From Gongronella butleri (taxonomy: Eukaryota > Mucoromycota > Mucoromycetes > Mucorales > Cunninghamellaceae), in contig JAIWZP010000007.1 in NCBI GenBank assembly GCA_025201375.1, positions 62,001 through 126,000 on the forward strand: a stretch of DNA of 64,000 nt, given 5' to 3'. The first letter of the stretch is position 1, and each line of letters opens with the position of its first letter. The position numbers and the translations under genes are program-made. This document shows positions 22,047-33,237 of this stretch, in pieces. A model generated the notes under the pieces. The model was not told the DNA's origin and did not search any database. It saw only the letters and a program-made list of their open reading frames with translations.

Positions 22047-23334
22047 GGTAAAAGATCAGGGTGTAAAATATAAAACAAAAAAAAAAGAAAGAAAAATGGG
22101 AAGAAAGAAGGTGGCAAAAAAGTAAATTGGCCAGCGGGAAAAGATAAAAAAGGCAACAGGGCCAAGGCTTTTTTTTTTCTTTGTGAGTGAGTGTGAGCCA
22201 TCCACTGTCAGACCAGGAGTGAGAAAAAAAGCCATTCCCCTGGGCCTGCACATTGTCGGCGATAGGAGATGAAGCGAGCCCAAGGTTGTGCAGACTGACA
22301 TCATACGTCCTATTTTGGGCCATGGCCGCCACATGCCATCTTATTGGCCAGGCCACACAAACAAAATCAAAACTCAGCCACGTCGTGCTTTTTTTTTTGA
22401 CGAGCAGCATGCTGGGGTCGGCCCTGATCCAAGGAAAAGGACGCGCAGAAAAGAAAAAAAATGGGTGGCCCTTTTATATGTGCCAACTATGCTGCGCCGG
22501 ACGTCAATGACTCATTCCTGCGCAAGAACGCCCGGCGAACAGGGCAGCATCACCGACAAAAAGCCACATGTACTTGCATCCGGACTGCGCAGTGCCCAAA
22601 AAAAAAAAAAAAAAAAGAGTGGCACCATTCGCGTTTTTTGCGTTTTGCTTGCTTTCCCCATTGGATGCAAATCCATTGAACTTGACTCACTATACTGTAA
22701 TACTGTATGATATTTGCTGCGCTTTTGATACTTTCAAGGGACCTCCATAACGATAAAATGCCTTTAATTCAAATAAAATCGTTTCATGTCTTCTCGGCAT
22801 TCTGTTCCGTTGCCGGTTTGAAATCTTGTCAGCTGTGCCAGCACAAACAACACCAGCTTGTTCGTCAGTGCTGTCGCTTACAACTTACAACGGTGCGGTG
22901 ACGAGCCAAGAAAAGCTTTGGACACAACGAAGCCAGTTTCATTTGAGTTTTTTTTTTTCCGGTTTGCGCGTATCATGTTTTTTCGGGCAGCCTGTATGAT
23001 ATCGAATCCGAGTCTATTGTAACAATTCCAGTAGAGCACAAAAGTTGCAATAAAATTGCTGCCATCGTATCATACAAGCCGAGCATTACTGCGGCGTTTT
23101 GATAAAAATTACGTACAGTACAATAAATACGAGATCAAAAATTTGCCGCCATGATCGTTGTACTGTAGCACGGGAATCTCGCAATCACGGGTTCACGGCA
23201 TTTCATCCGTCCATTTTTGAATCTCAGGAGAGAAGGAGACAGAAAGTGAGGCGTGTACGCGTGCTACTGTATCATTTCAATGCCTGAAGCATCGCGCTAC
23301 TGTAAAACTGCACAAAAACTTACACACGTTTAAA

Positions 23335-23560
23335 AACCATGAAAGAACGTGTTTTTCAAGTTTTGCCGGCTTGCTGTGCCTCCAGAATTTTTTTTACAAC
23401 CTGCTCGCCTGCCAATGAAAATTGCGTCATGTCAAAAACTACGGCCCAGTTCTCAAGACGGACCCGCCCGATTTTTTTTCGACTCGAATATGTCAAAAAC
23501 ATCCAATTTGTACTATTTTGCATTCATCTGTCCACCTGCATGGTCAACCCCGCTCAAAAA
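23335..23560 (+). repeat. Dispersed repeat B, copy (ii)
   Basis: It matches the first half of the repeat at 2370-2800 in the same orientation: GCTTGCTGTGCCTCCAGAA, GATGAAAATTGCGTCA-like, the CCCGATTTTTTTTxGA block, CAAAAA-x-x-TTxGG/AATTTG and GCATGGTxxAC. Identity by eye is roughly 75%. No ORF survives across both copies. Confidence 0.8.
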
Positions 23561-24995
23561 TACCTGCATCGAATTCAGCGCAAATGTTGCAACAAAAAAG
23601 TTTAAACCCTCAAAGCGCTACGACCAATTTTGAAAAATTCAGGGGTCACTCAGGGGTCACACATTTCAATCTCAGAAAATGCCTAATTTGGGAAATTTCG
23701 AACTCCGAGTGATCAATGCATCCCAAACAGGTAACCCCGACCATTTGCTATTGGCAGACAAAAGACAGGTCGCCCTGACATAAGAAAAAAAGCCGAAGAA
23801 GAGGGACGCATGAACGGCGATCGACTGAGAAAAGTGCCTACTTTGGGCAAGATTTTTCTGCAAAAATTCAAGGTTTGACCTGCATGGATTTTTTTGTATC
23901 ATTCTACTGAGTACTGTACCTACAGTACTGTACAGTATCATACAGTATGATACTGTATTTTTTTATTTTTTTTTGCACATTTTTGTGGTGCGCTGATGAG
24001 TGTATGTACAGTAGCGATCAAATATTTTTTTGATTAAAAGTTGGATTTTTCTCTGCGAGTTTTAGCTTGCGCGTGGCGCGTCTTCTCTTTCCATTTGCAA
24101 GATTCAAGCAAGCATGGTTGAATTGCACCATGAGTCCATGATGACGCGCTACTGTATCATCATAGAAACAAAATTGTGAATTATTATGATACGTACTGTA
24201 TACTCTAGGGAAATGTCGATTTTCTCGTCAACGACGTGACAGCCAGCTTGACCCCCACCAGTTTCTATCATACTTTTGTTCTACGTATGATAAAAAGAGA
24301 AAGGGCAAAAAAATGCCGACATGTCAAAGTTTCTTCGTGCGTGAAGCTGAGAGCGAGCACTCGATGCGTCGATGGCGCCCCACGTCAAATTGCAAAATGC
24401 ATGCATGATTTTCCACCATTTTCAAAGGGTGAAAACAGAGGTACTCGGATCGCCGCGCCCGTTTAACCCTAATAAGGTCGAATGCATCCTCCATTTACCG
24501 ATGAAAATGCCATACAGTAAAATCCTGACTTCCTGACTTCCTGAGCGCTGGGCTGTTGGGCTCCATTGACAGGTTCTTGCGTAAAATGCAATCTGCTTCG
24601 TATTTTCACCACAAGGATACAGTATCGCGACGAAGACTGGCCGCAGATTCTCAAAACACCGCTCATAAGAAAGAGCACAATCTGTTACGTACGTGACCAT
24701 GGATAATCGCTTTAAAAAAAACGAGTTCCAGCAGCAGACAGAATCAATGCGAGCAAGCAACCTGTTTGCGGGGCAACTTGGACGCGTGAAAAACCGCGTC
24801 AGACGTTTATTTAAGCGCGTCTGTTTCAAGTCAAATCCATGCACCTGAAACCTCTTTTGCTACTGTAGTGGACGTGTTGACGCGGATCCAAGGACGCGCT
24901 CCTTATTTGTGCCATTCGTCGGCAAAGTTTATTCTACAGTAAAATCGCGAATTGCTTGCCAACCAGCAGGCCGACCTCACTCGTTTTTTTTTTTT

Positions 24996-25120
24996 TGGCA
25001 TTGTTCGTGGTTTCTCCCGGCGCTGCCACTTGTTGTGCAAGTTTGGAGGGTTTCTGGAGACCCTTTTTTTCGATTTTGGTGTCGGAACTCGGAGAGGGCC
25101 ATTTTTTGATTTGCGCTTGT
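24996..25120 (-). repeat. Inverted fragment of dispersed repeat A
   Basis: The reverse complement matches about 14388-14512 and 35640-35757: GCGCAAATCAAAAA, then CACCAAAATCGAAAAAA, GGTCTCCAGAAA, and GAGAAACCACxAA. This is a third, truncated copy in the opposite orientation. Confidence 0.6.
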
Positions 25121-25643
25121 TGGCGCGACTCCGGCGCCCTGCAAGTCATCCCAATAGATGTTTTGCCCCCTGTTTGTTAGTAAAACTGCAAGAAAAACCG
25201 GGGGTCGACTAGACTGCTGTAGAGCAAATCGCGACCAAAGAATTTGATGAAAAAGTGGATTCTCTCGGCGAGTTTAGCCCTCCATCGATAAAATTGGTCT
25301 CATTCGATAGAGATTAGAGAATAGAGATTCAAAGTGTGCTGACACTCGACACGTTAAAAGCGCTATGGGTCGTCCTATCGGTTTCTGAGAACATCGAGAG
25401 TGAATTTTTTTGACATGTTTGAAAGGCTTTGACAAGCGTACAAAAATCATGCATCGGGCAAACAAACAATCTGGAAGAGCCAGGACATATGACACGCGCG
25501 CGCTTTTGTGTTGGCGGACTTTTAAAGGTCGATGCACATCGATGAAATGCCCCTTTTTTTGTTCTTTGTTCTTCATTCTCTTTTTCATTTTATTGTCTCC
25601 AGGCGTGCACGACTTTTTCGTTGTTTCAAAATCGACCGACGCT

Positions 25644-26597
25644 ATGCTTGTTCACGACACCATGATGAATGTGAAGCGCGTGAGTGGTTCTTTACTTTTT
25701 TTTTTGCACATGTATGGGTGAGCCATGGCCTCATTGTCTCTCTCTTTTTTTTTGTTCTCTCAGACGGACGAGCAAAAGAAGCTGCTTGAGGTGCTTGCCG
25801 AGATCCGCGACAAGGAGGCCTCGTCTGGGTGGAGCACGTTGACTATTGAGCAGTGGGTGGCGCGGCTGGACAAGCTGGACGATCGACGGCAGTTGCCATT
25901 GTCGACGGACCAGCGCGCGGCGCTGCAGCGGTATTGGCACGCCAATGGCGATCTGCGCCTGAGTGCCAATGACATGATGTGCCTGTATCTTGCCACGGCC
26001 GCGGCCGCCACCACCGCGTCCTCGGACCACACAAAGATCATCCCGACCACACCAGATCCCGGCCCATCCAATCGCACGAGCCACAAGGCCATTGTCCATG
26101 TCATTGACACGAAATCCATGCCATTCAACACATCGCGTCATTCCATCGCCCTCCCACAGTCGCCACAGGTACAACAGCATGAAAAAAAAACAAAAGGAAA
26201 AAGATGGCCTTGTCTGACACAATTTGTATTTTTCCTTCGTTTTATTAGACGCCCGTGCATCCGACGCCGCCATCACCGGCAAATCAACGCGTACGCACGG
26301 CCCTGACGGATGAGCAGGTGGCCAGCATGATCAAAGAACTGGATCAGCTCAAGGCGGATCTCAGGGCACGGCAGCAGGCTCAGGCGATGCAACAGGAACG
26401 TATTGACGAGGTAAATTGGCGCAAAAAGAGAGAGAAAAAGAGAAATCTCACGCTTTTTTTTTTTTTAATTGCCTTGATGCACGTAGCTCGAAGCGTATGT
26501 CAAGACACTGGAAGCTGTGACGGAAGACAGACTCTTGTCAAGCAAGCGAACACAAGGTAAAGAACCAAAAGTTGGTCACCATTGATTGCTTTACGTG

Positions 26598-26628
<31 letters not shown>

Positions 26629-27549
26629 AGACAAAGAAGCAGCTGCCGAGCGTGTTGCGGCCAAGGAAGCTGAATTGGCGCAGGTGCAGGAGCAACTGGC
26701 TTGTGTGATACGTGAACGCGATGTCGCTGTGGAGAAAGCTGCACAGACCGCCAAGGAAGCCGCCGCGCGTGCTGCAGACAACGCCGCTGCCGCGTCAAAA
26801 GTCAAACAGCAGCTTGAAGTAAAAAAAGATCAACGCGTTTGTCGCGGTAAAAAAAAATACGTTTTGCCGACGCGCCTTTTTTTTTTTTAGGCTGCGGAGC
26901 GTGCCATGTCGAGTTTGGCCGATACACGGAAGGATTTGTCTGAATTGAAGCAAATATGCGAGCAACAAAGCTCTGATCTTGCGCAAGAGCGTGCGCGCAA
27001 TCATGTGCTCCAGGAGCAGGTAGACGCGGTGGCAGCGGTGCGTGCGCGGGCGCGCGAATCGAGCACGCCGACAACACAGGCATTGGTGACAAAATACAAC
27101 ATGGCCATGGACGACGAGCTGTATCTTGTGTCTTTGGATGCCGAAGTCACTGACGCGCTAAAAAAAGTCGAGGCCATGAGCGCCATTGAAGCCATCCTCA
27201 CCAGCTATTGGGTAAAAAAAAAAAAAAAAAAATGGAAGTAAAGCCCTTCCTGTACCTTGATGTCTCACCAATCACGCCGCCTTGCCCTCCCCAACAGTGG
27301 AAGCGCGCGTATCTGATTCTCCGGGGCTATCCCAAGACTTGGTATCATCTTTCTTGCCTTGGTGCGACGCTGTGCACGCTCATCTTCTTTTTTGTGCCGA
27401 TGCCACTGTTCAATCAGCATCATCTTTACACCATGGATGTGTCTGGTCACTACTATACATGCCCGACATCGCCCTTCCAGCGGCTGCTCATGTGGTGCAT
27501 CGATGCCCTGCTGTTTGATGCCGATGCACCCATGGTCCAACCCTATTAA
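25644..27549 (+). CDS. Coiled-coil, tail-anchored protein (KASH-like candidate)
   Basis: Seven exons (25644-25679, 25764-26168, 26249-26410, 26487-26556, 26631-26818, 26891-27211, 27298-27549) keep one frame for 477 residues. Residues about 12-85 are helical and contain two loops like degenerate EF-hands (KEASSGWSTLTIEQWVARL and WHANGDLRLSANDMMCLYL). A Pro/Ser/Thr linker follows, then a long coiled coil (about 175-330; LTDEQVASMIKELDQLKADL to RKDLSELKQICEQQSSDLAQ). Near the C-terminus there is one hydrophobic helix (SCLGATLCTLIFFFVPM) and a tail of about 47 residues ending APMVQPY. A paired EF-hand-like head, coiled coil, single C-terminal membrane helix and short tail is the layout of KASH5-type dynein adaptors. 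Identity is not proven. The frame is open upstream of the chosen ATG after a CTCCAG, so an extra 5' exon is possible. Confidence 0.7.
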
Positions 27550-28568
27550 CCCATTGATACCCCCCTCCTTTTTTTTTTTCTCTCTCTCTCTGTCTTTTTT
27601 TGGCTTTAGTGGCCGGTTATAGCCGTGCCTAAGCTTTATACACGCTTCGGTGTTGTAAGTACATCACAATTGAAAAATGAATTTTCTTCTTATTGGCTCA
27701 TTATTTTTTCTTGACTTGAATTTAATAATAATAAAAAAGTACCCCTCCCTCTTTTTCTCGCCATTATACGACGCTTGAAAATAAAAAAAAAGTACAATCG
27801 GCATGATTGTTTGTGTCGTTGCTGGGGAAAAAAAAAAAGATATGATAGGAGAATAGGCAAGGTCGTACAAAGCAACGACCAAATACGGCGGTCGCCATGT
27901 GTCTTCAGCGGTTTCTTCATCCCAACCAGGACTCTAAAGGTGAAATATAAGAGGTTTTTTTCACTCGAGAGTGTGAAATCAGGCTTTTGTATAAATAACA
28001 GCCATGGCGTCCCCCGTCCTTTTCTTTTTCATCTCTTTTGCGTCTTGTTTTGTTTTTTGCCCTCTTTTTTTCTTCTCGAGCCCTCTCGTTTCGTTTTTTT
28101 TCGATTTTTGCATTGCAACGCTTTTCGACACGGCTAATTGATCTTGCAGCGCAACCATGCGGACATTCACACGGTCGATTGGATGATGTCACCCTTTTCC
28201 CTGCCCCTGCGGCTGATCTTGCTGTTGCGGCCACTTTGCAATCCGCACCTCCATGCGATAACGACACGCTTTTGACATCAAAAAGTCATTGGTAGCCCTA
28301 TTGGAGCGGCTGTCACGGCCGATGGAGGGGCACGGAAAAATCAGGGTTACTGCTTTTTTTTTTGTCCCCCGGGCAAGGCGGGGCGGGCCAGGGCTCGTGC
28401 CAAGGGAAGGGCCGGTGCATGGAAATTTCCGCCGACATCTTTCATGTGAATGGCCGTCAGCCTGGCAAAACAAAAAAAAAGACCAATGAGGAGCGGACTT
28501 TTCCCCCTTTTTTTATCTTTTTGTGTTTGTTCCTTGCCTTTCTCACTTCGTCTCCCCTCCCCAACTTG
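27550..28568. other. Intergenic region upstream of AFG1
   Basis: No supportable gene. It contains a TATAAATA element at about 27990 followed by a Phe-coding T-rich stretch, and a CTTGCAG at about 28148 followed by about 45 open codons to TAG at 28295. These could belong to a small spliced transcript or a 5'-UTR intron but have no clear start codon. Confidence 0.4.
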
Positions 28569-30210
28569 ATGTTAAAACACACTGTGGTTCTCGCCAGGCA
28601 CTCGTCTGCTGCCGCTACATGCACTCGGCTAGCGTCGCGACGGGCCACCGTGCTCTATTTGCCACTTGCGCGCTACTCTTCCGCAGCAGCGCAAGGTGTG
28701 CTGCCCGACTTTGCTTACAATATACCCTCGAGCCGCACCAGCCAGAAGCAGCCGGCCACACAACAACAGCAACAACAGCAGCAAGGTATTTCTTTTTTTT
28801 CATTTTTCTCGACCAACATTGGAGCTTACCCGTTCTTTTTTTTTTTTTTTTTTTTTTTTTTACTTGATTTTACTTAGTTTCGCCGCTGACAAAGTATGAT
28901 TCCATCACGGCGGCAGGTTCTGTGCACAGTGACACTCATCAACGCAGCATTGTGCAGTCGCTCGATCAGCTGTGGCACGAATTGAAACATTATCAGCCGC
29001 ATGTCAAGTCTTCCAAGCAACCTGGCCTTGTACACTCGGTAAAAGCAAAACAACAATGCCCAATTGGCCATGAGAAAAAAAAAGATCAAAATGGTTATTC
29101 GGTCCCACTCACGGCTTTTTATTTTTTATTTTTTTTTCCCTCTAGATTTCTCGGCTTTTTGCGACGCCGCCAAAGTCGTACCAGCCAAAGTCGCTGTACG
29201 TGTACGGCAGCGTGGGGACTGGCAAGACGATGGTGATGGATCTGTTTTACGACACACTTCCGATTGAAAGGAAGCGTCGTGTGCATTTTCACGCGTTTAT
29301 GCTGGATGTGCACGCGCGGATCCACCGGCTAAAGACCAAATTGGGTGCGGGTGGTGACCCGATTCCGCCGCTTGCTGACGACCTTGTGCGCGAGAGCTAT
29401 GTGCTTTGTTTTGACGAATTCCAAGTGACGGACATTGCGGATGCGATGATTTTGCGGCATCTTTTTACCGAATTGTTTGACCGGGGTGTTGTGCTTGTGA
29501 CGACGTCCAATCGGCATCCCAAGGAATTGTACAAGAACGGGATTCAGCGGTCATCGTTTGTGCCGTGCATTGATCTGTTGATGAAGAGATGCCACGTGCT
29601 GTCGTTGGATTCAGGCACCGATTATCGCAAGATTGAGCGCGAGCGTGCGCATGAACCCGTGTACCTGCACCCGCTGAATGGGTCGACACGCAAAACCATT
29701 GACCGCCTGACGCGCCAGGTGACGCATGGCGCGCCACTCACGCCGAAAACGTTGCGCTTCCTGGGCCGCGATCTCGTGATCCCAGAGACCGCCAATGGCG
29801 TGGCACGCGTCGCGTTCAAGGATGTGTGCGCCAACGCATTGAGCGCCGCCGATTACCTCGAGATGGTCAAGCATTTCCATACCATCATCCTCACCGACAT
29901 CCCGCGCATGACCATGAAGCACCGTGCCGAGGCCCGCCGCTTCATCACCATGATCGACGCCATGTACGAGGCAAAAGTCACGCTTATTGCCTCGGCAGAG
30001 AACTCCATTATGGAAATCTTCAATGCCGATGAAGGCAAAGACGCCCTCGCCGAACAGATGCGCCTCAGAATGGACGAATTGCAAGTCGATACATCCGACA
30101 TCTCGTCCCCGCTCTTCACCGGCCAAGAAGAAGCCTTTGCCTTTCAGCGTGCGCTCTCCAGATTGATCCAAATGCAAAGCAAAGAATGGGTCAACAAGGA
30201 CTTGCAATAG
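28569..30210 (+). CDS. AFG1: AFG1/LACE1-type mitochondrial AAA ATPase
   Basis: Three exons (28569-28785, 28878-29038, 29146-30210) give 480 residues. The N-terminus (MLKHTVVLARHSSAAATCTR) is a mitochondrial presequence, followed by a poly-Gln run just before the first intron. Walker A is YVYGSVGTGKTMVMDLFYD, Walker B VLCFDEFQVTDIADAMIL, sensor region VVLVTTSNRHPKELYKNGIQ, then RSSFVPCIDLLMKRCHVLSL, YRKI and YLHP, all typical of the AFG1-like ATPase family. Late motifs include FKDVCANALSAADYLEMVKH, FHTIILTDIPRMT and RRFITMIDAMYEAKVTLIAS. The family supports turnover of mitochondrially encoded respiratory subunits at the inner membrane. It converges on the NDT80-like gene. Confidence 0.95.
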
Positions 30211-30592
30211 AAACTATACTCTAGTTTACAAATTTATTACCCCTCCTTACACTTTTTTTTGTTTTTTTTTCAATAAGATCCATTGATTTTTATATGATAC
30301 CAAGATTGATTCGTAAAAAAAGAAATTGGGACTTTTTTTTCCATTTGAAAAAGAGAAAAAGATGCTACAAAGAAAAAAAAAAAGGAGATTCAAGGGGGAA
30401 AAAGGGAATAGGTGTTTCGTATTGTGGGAGATATAATGGTGCCGAGAGACAGAGAAAAAGAAGAAAAAAAAGGGGGGGCAGAGATGGAGATTTGACAAAG
30501 ATGAAAAAAAGAAGCAACAATGGCACGGATTTTGGAAAAAAAAAAAAGGGGGGATGTACAAAGGGTGGAAAAAAAAAACGAAAATGGGGTGC

Positions 30593-32659
30593 TCAACCGT
30601 GCGTGTCTGACTTGATCATGTTTTCGTGCTCAGGTTTGATCATGGGTGCGTCTGCGGGTGTGGATGACAAAAAGCCATTGTCGTCGATCATGGCGGATGA
30701 AGCAATGCTTGGCTGATCAAAGGGGGCGGCGGATGAGCGGAATTGCCATTGATTTGGCGAGTACATCATGAATGCTCTGTCAAAGGGCTGCTGTTGTGGA
30801 TGGGTGAGGGCGGGGCCACGTGCGTTTGCTGCAGCCGATGACGATGTAGAGGGATAAGTTGCGGATGCAGTGCGATGACGATCGTTCCACACATAATTGT
30901 GCCAGGGCAAAGGCTGCTGTTGTTGCTGTTGTTGTTGATGTTGCTGATGCTGCTGCTGTTGCTGATGGGGGTCGTGATCATGCTCGGGGGATGAATGCTG
31001 CTGCTGTTGTGCGTGATGATGGGCGGCGGCAGCGGCATTGGCGTGGTATGCGGCATGGTCTTGGTATGGATGGTGAGCGGGATGATGAGGATGAGGCGGA
31101 TGGTGGTGATGCTCATGTAAATGCGAGTCATTTGCACTAAACGAGCGTCCATGAGCGGCAAAGTTGAAAAACGAGTTACTTGGTACCACGGGGGTAGGTG
31201 CGATGAGTGCCGACGATGGCAATGCGGCCGACGGTTGCTGTTGTGCTGCCATGGCTGGATACGCCTCCATGGATGGCTGTGGAATGGGCGTCGAAGGCAT
31301 CAAGGCTGCTGCGGCGCCTTCCGGAACATTGGATGATGATGATGACGAAGACGACGACACCATGCGCTGCTTCTTTTTCTTGCTTTCTTGGCGCTTTGTT
31401 GGCTGCTGCGATGCCTGTTGCGGCGGCAATGCGCGCTTGTTATTGCTCAATGGCGAGACCGACGCGTCATTTGCCGTATTTTCCGTGGCTTTGGGCCCCG
31501 ACGGATTGTAATGGCCAGGACTGCGGCCACGCACAACAAGCGGGCACGTCTCCGTCGATGCCACGACGTGTAATTGCTGGTTTTCCGTTTCAACGAGCAA
31601 ATCCACGTGCAAATGAAAATATTGCTGGACAGCGCGCTTTTTGCCATTGTTGGCCGTGGCCGATTTGAATTGGAGGCGATCAAATGTGACCGTCTTGCGT
31701 GGCGTTGTGGCATTGGTGGCCGATGGCGTTGTGGAGGTAGTGCTGGTAGTGTTGGGAGTGGCATTGGAGCTGAGCAATGGGTCGAGCGGTCCCGACGACG
31801 ACGACGACGACGGAATGGGCGAAAGCGATGCGGTGCCCTGCTTGTCCAAAGCATTGACAATGGTGGGCCGGATAGGAAGCAAACCAGGCACGGACTGCGG
31901 CCCCTTGTCGCGCTTGGCCGTCATTTGAACGAGCGACGCGTTGGTGTTACCGTCCGACGCGCGCACAACGACGCGTACGAGGAATTGCGTGATCGGAAGC
32001 GTCGATGATTTGTCCGGCGCAAGCACGCTGAAAGCACCCGCGTGGAAATCACCAAAAGACTCGGAACCATCGCCCCCACGAACAGAAAGCGTGCACGACG
32101 TCGTCAATTGGAAGTAATTCCGACGATAGCACGTCCACACATCGTCGAATAAAAAGAACCCACGGTCCATCTGGCAAAAGACATCCAATTGACAACTGTA
32201 AAAATATCAAAAAAAGAAAAAAATTGAAAGAGAGAAAAAAAAAAAAAGAAAAAAGAAGAAAAAAAATGACGTGCGGTTAGCGCTACTCCCCTTTCTCCCA
32301 TTTGCGCTGCCACCATCTCTTTGTCCCCCCTCCCCGCCCTATTTTTTTTATTTGCCTTGCCTTTGTTGGTTCATATCATAGACGGCCATATGCGTCCTTG
32401 TTGGTGAAAACAAGAGACCCTCGCACTCGCTTGTGACGCGTCGCCGGTGGAGGGACACTTTGCTCGGCGCAGGCGGGCTGGAGAACCATAAGAACAAATA
32501 AAAAAAAAGGGGGGTGTCAGTGAAAAAAAAAAAAAATAAGAACGTGCTGACATCGCAACATAGCTGGACTTTTTGATAAAGTCCAATTTACCTGTCGTGT
32601 GTGGCGTCTGTACTGGCCAGTAGCGGTGACGTTGGCTTATCGTGCTGCTTGTTGTCCAT
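30593..32659 (-). CDS. NDT80/PhoG-type DNA-binding protein
   Basis: Three exons (32659-32592, 32477-32361, 32195-30593) give 595 residues. The second intron starts with GC (AAAG|GCAAGG) and is the only choice that keeps the frame before a stop. The NDT80 DNA-binding domain spans about residues 35-290: CQMDRGFFLFDDVWTCYRRN, YFQLTTSCTL, VQMTAKRDKGPQSVPGL, TVTFDRLQFKSATANNGKKR, QYFHLHVDLLVETENQQLHV, and CPLVVRGRSPGHYN. The rest is low-complexity: Ser runs, a basic KKKKQR patch, His- and Gln-rich tracts from CTG/CAG repeats (around 30917-31015), and an acidic end. In other fungi such proteins govern meiosis, sporulation, glycan use or programmed cell death; which applies here is unknown. The 5' leader is a long polypyrimidine tract. 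Confidence 0.92.
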
Positions 32660-33237
32660 CACAAGAGACAAGAAAGAACAAAAAAAAAAAAAAAGAGAAA
32701 AAGAGAAAAAAAACAAAGAGAGGGAAAAAAAAAGGGCGGAGGTGCAAGTGGACACACACAAGAAGAAGAAGAAAAAAAAAAGAGGAGGTCAAAACAAACA
32801 AAAAGGCTTTAGAGCAAGAAAAAACAGGAGTGAAAAAAAAGGGCGCATCTGCCAAAAAGCATGAAGAAAGCCCACGTCACGTGTGTTGCTGAGAGCCAAG
32901 GATCCAAAGGAAGCAACCGATCGCCCCAAACGTCTGGGCCAGTCATGGGCCAGTCATGGGCCTGTCTTGGTGGGCATTCTATGCATCTTTCCCTAGCCAA
33001 CAAGAAAAAACAGGAACCTTTTTCTGCAATTTTAATGCTTTTCTTTGCTCGCTCTCTCTTTCTCAGCAACGCCATGGGCAGCATGCGCGTGTTTTATGGC
33101 GGAGTTCTCAAGGTGTCAATGCAAAAAAAGTAAAGCACGCGTGTCGGCGTGTCAAAAACAAGAACGTCAAAAACAAGAAAAAAAAATAGAGCAACCAGGC
33201 CAAGAATTGAGGAGGTTTTATCTTTCTATTTATGATT
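32660..33237. other. Purine-rich spacer between NDT80-like and ALG8 genes
   Basis: The first 200 bp are A/G-only tracts (a polypyrimidine 5' leader on the minus strand of the NDT80-like gene). A tandem GGGCCAGTCAT-type duplication occurs near 32937-32960. No coding segment supported. Confidence 0.5.

Larger units (their letters stand above)
22047..25643. repeat. Gene-poor island with TACTGTA/TACAGTA motifs and repeat fragments
   Basis: About 3.6 kb separates the divergent Zn2Cys6 and coiled-coil genes. From about 22.69 to 24.96 kb I count at least fifteen TACTGTA/TACAGTA heptamers on one or other strand (for example near 22693, 23160, 23265, 23904-23955, 24005, 24151, 24190, 24613 and 24862). 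Several are joined to TATGATA/TATCATA, and 23904-23955 is an almost continuous array. Repeat B copy (ii) and an inverted fragment of repeat A are embedded. No supportable gene; the open frames present are short and low in coding character. Confidence 0.7.

Noticed and set aside
22758..22901. A short Cys-rich ORF (about 47 codons) in the repeat island
   Set aside because: No signal peptide and random-looking codons in repeat-derived sequence; Cys content alone is not enough.
28008..28295. TATAAATA followed by an ATG and an open, Phe-rich stretch, then an AG and 45 open codons
   Set aside because: The two parts do not join in a convincing frame and the first is T-tract translation. Kept only as a possible untranslated transcript.
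30294..30716. A Lys/Gly-rich plus-strand frame downstream of AFG1
   Set aside because: Translation of A/G tracts in the 3' flank and antisense of the NDT80-like tail.
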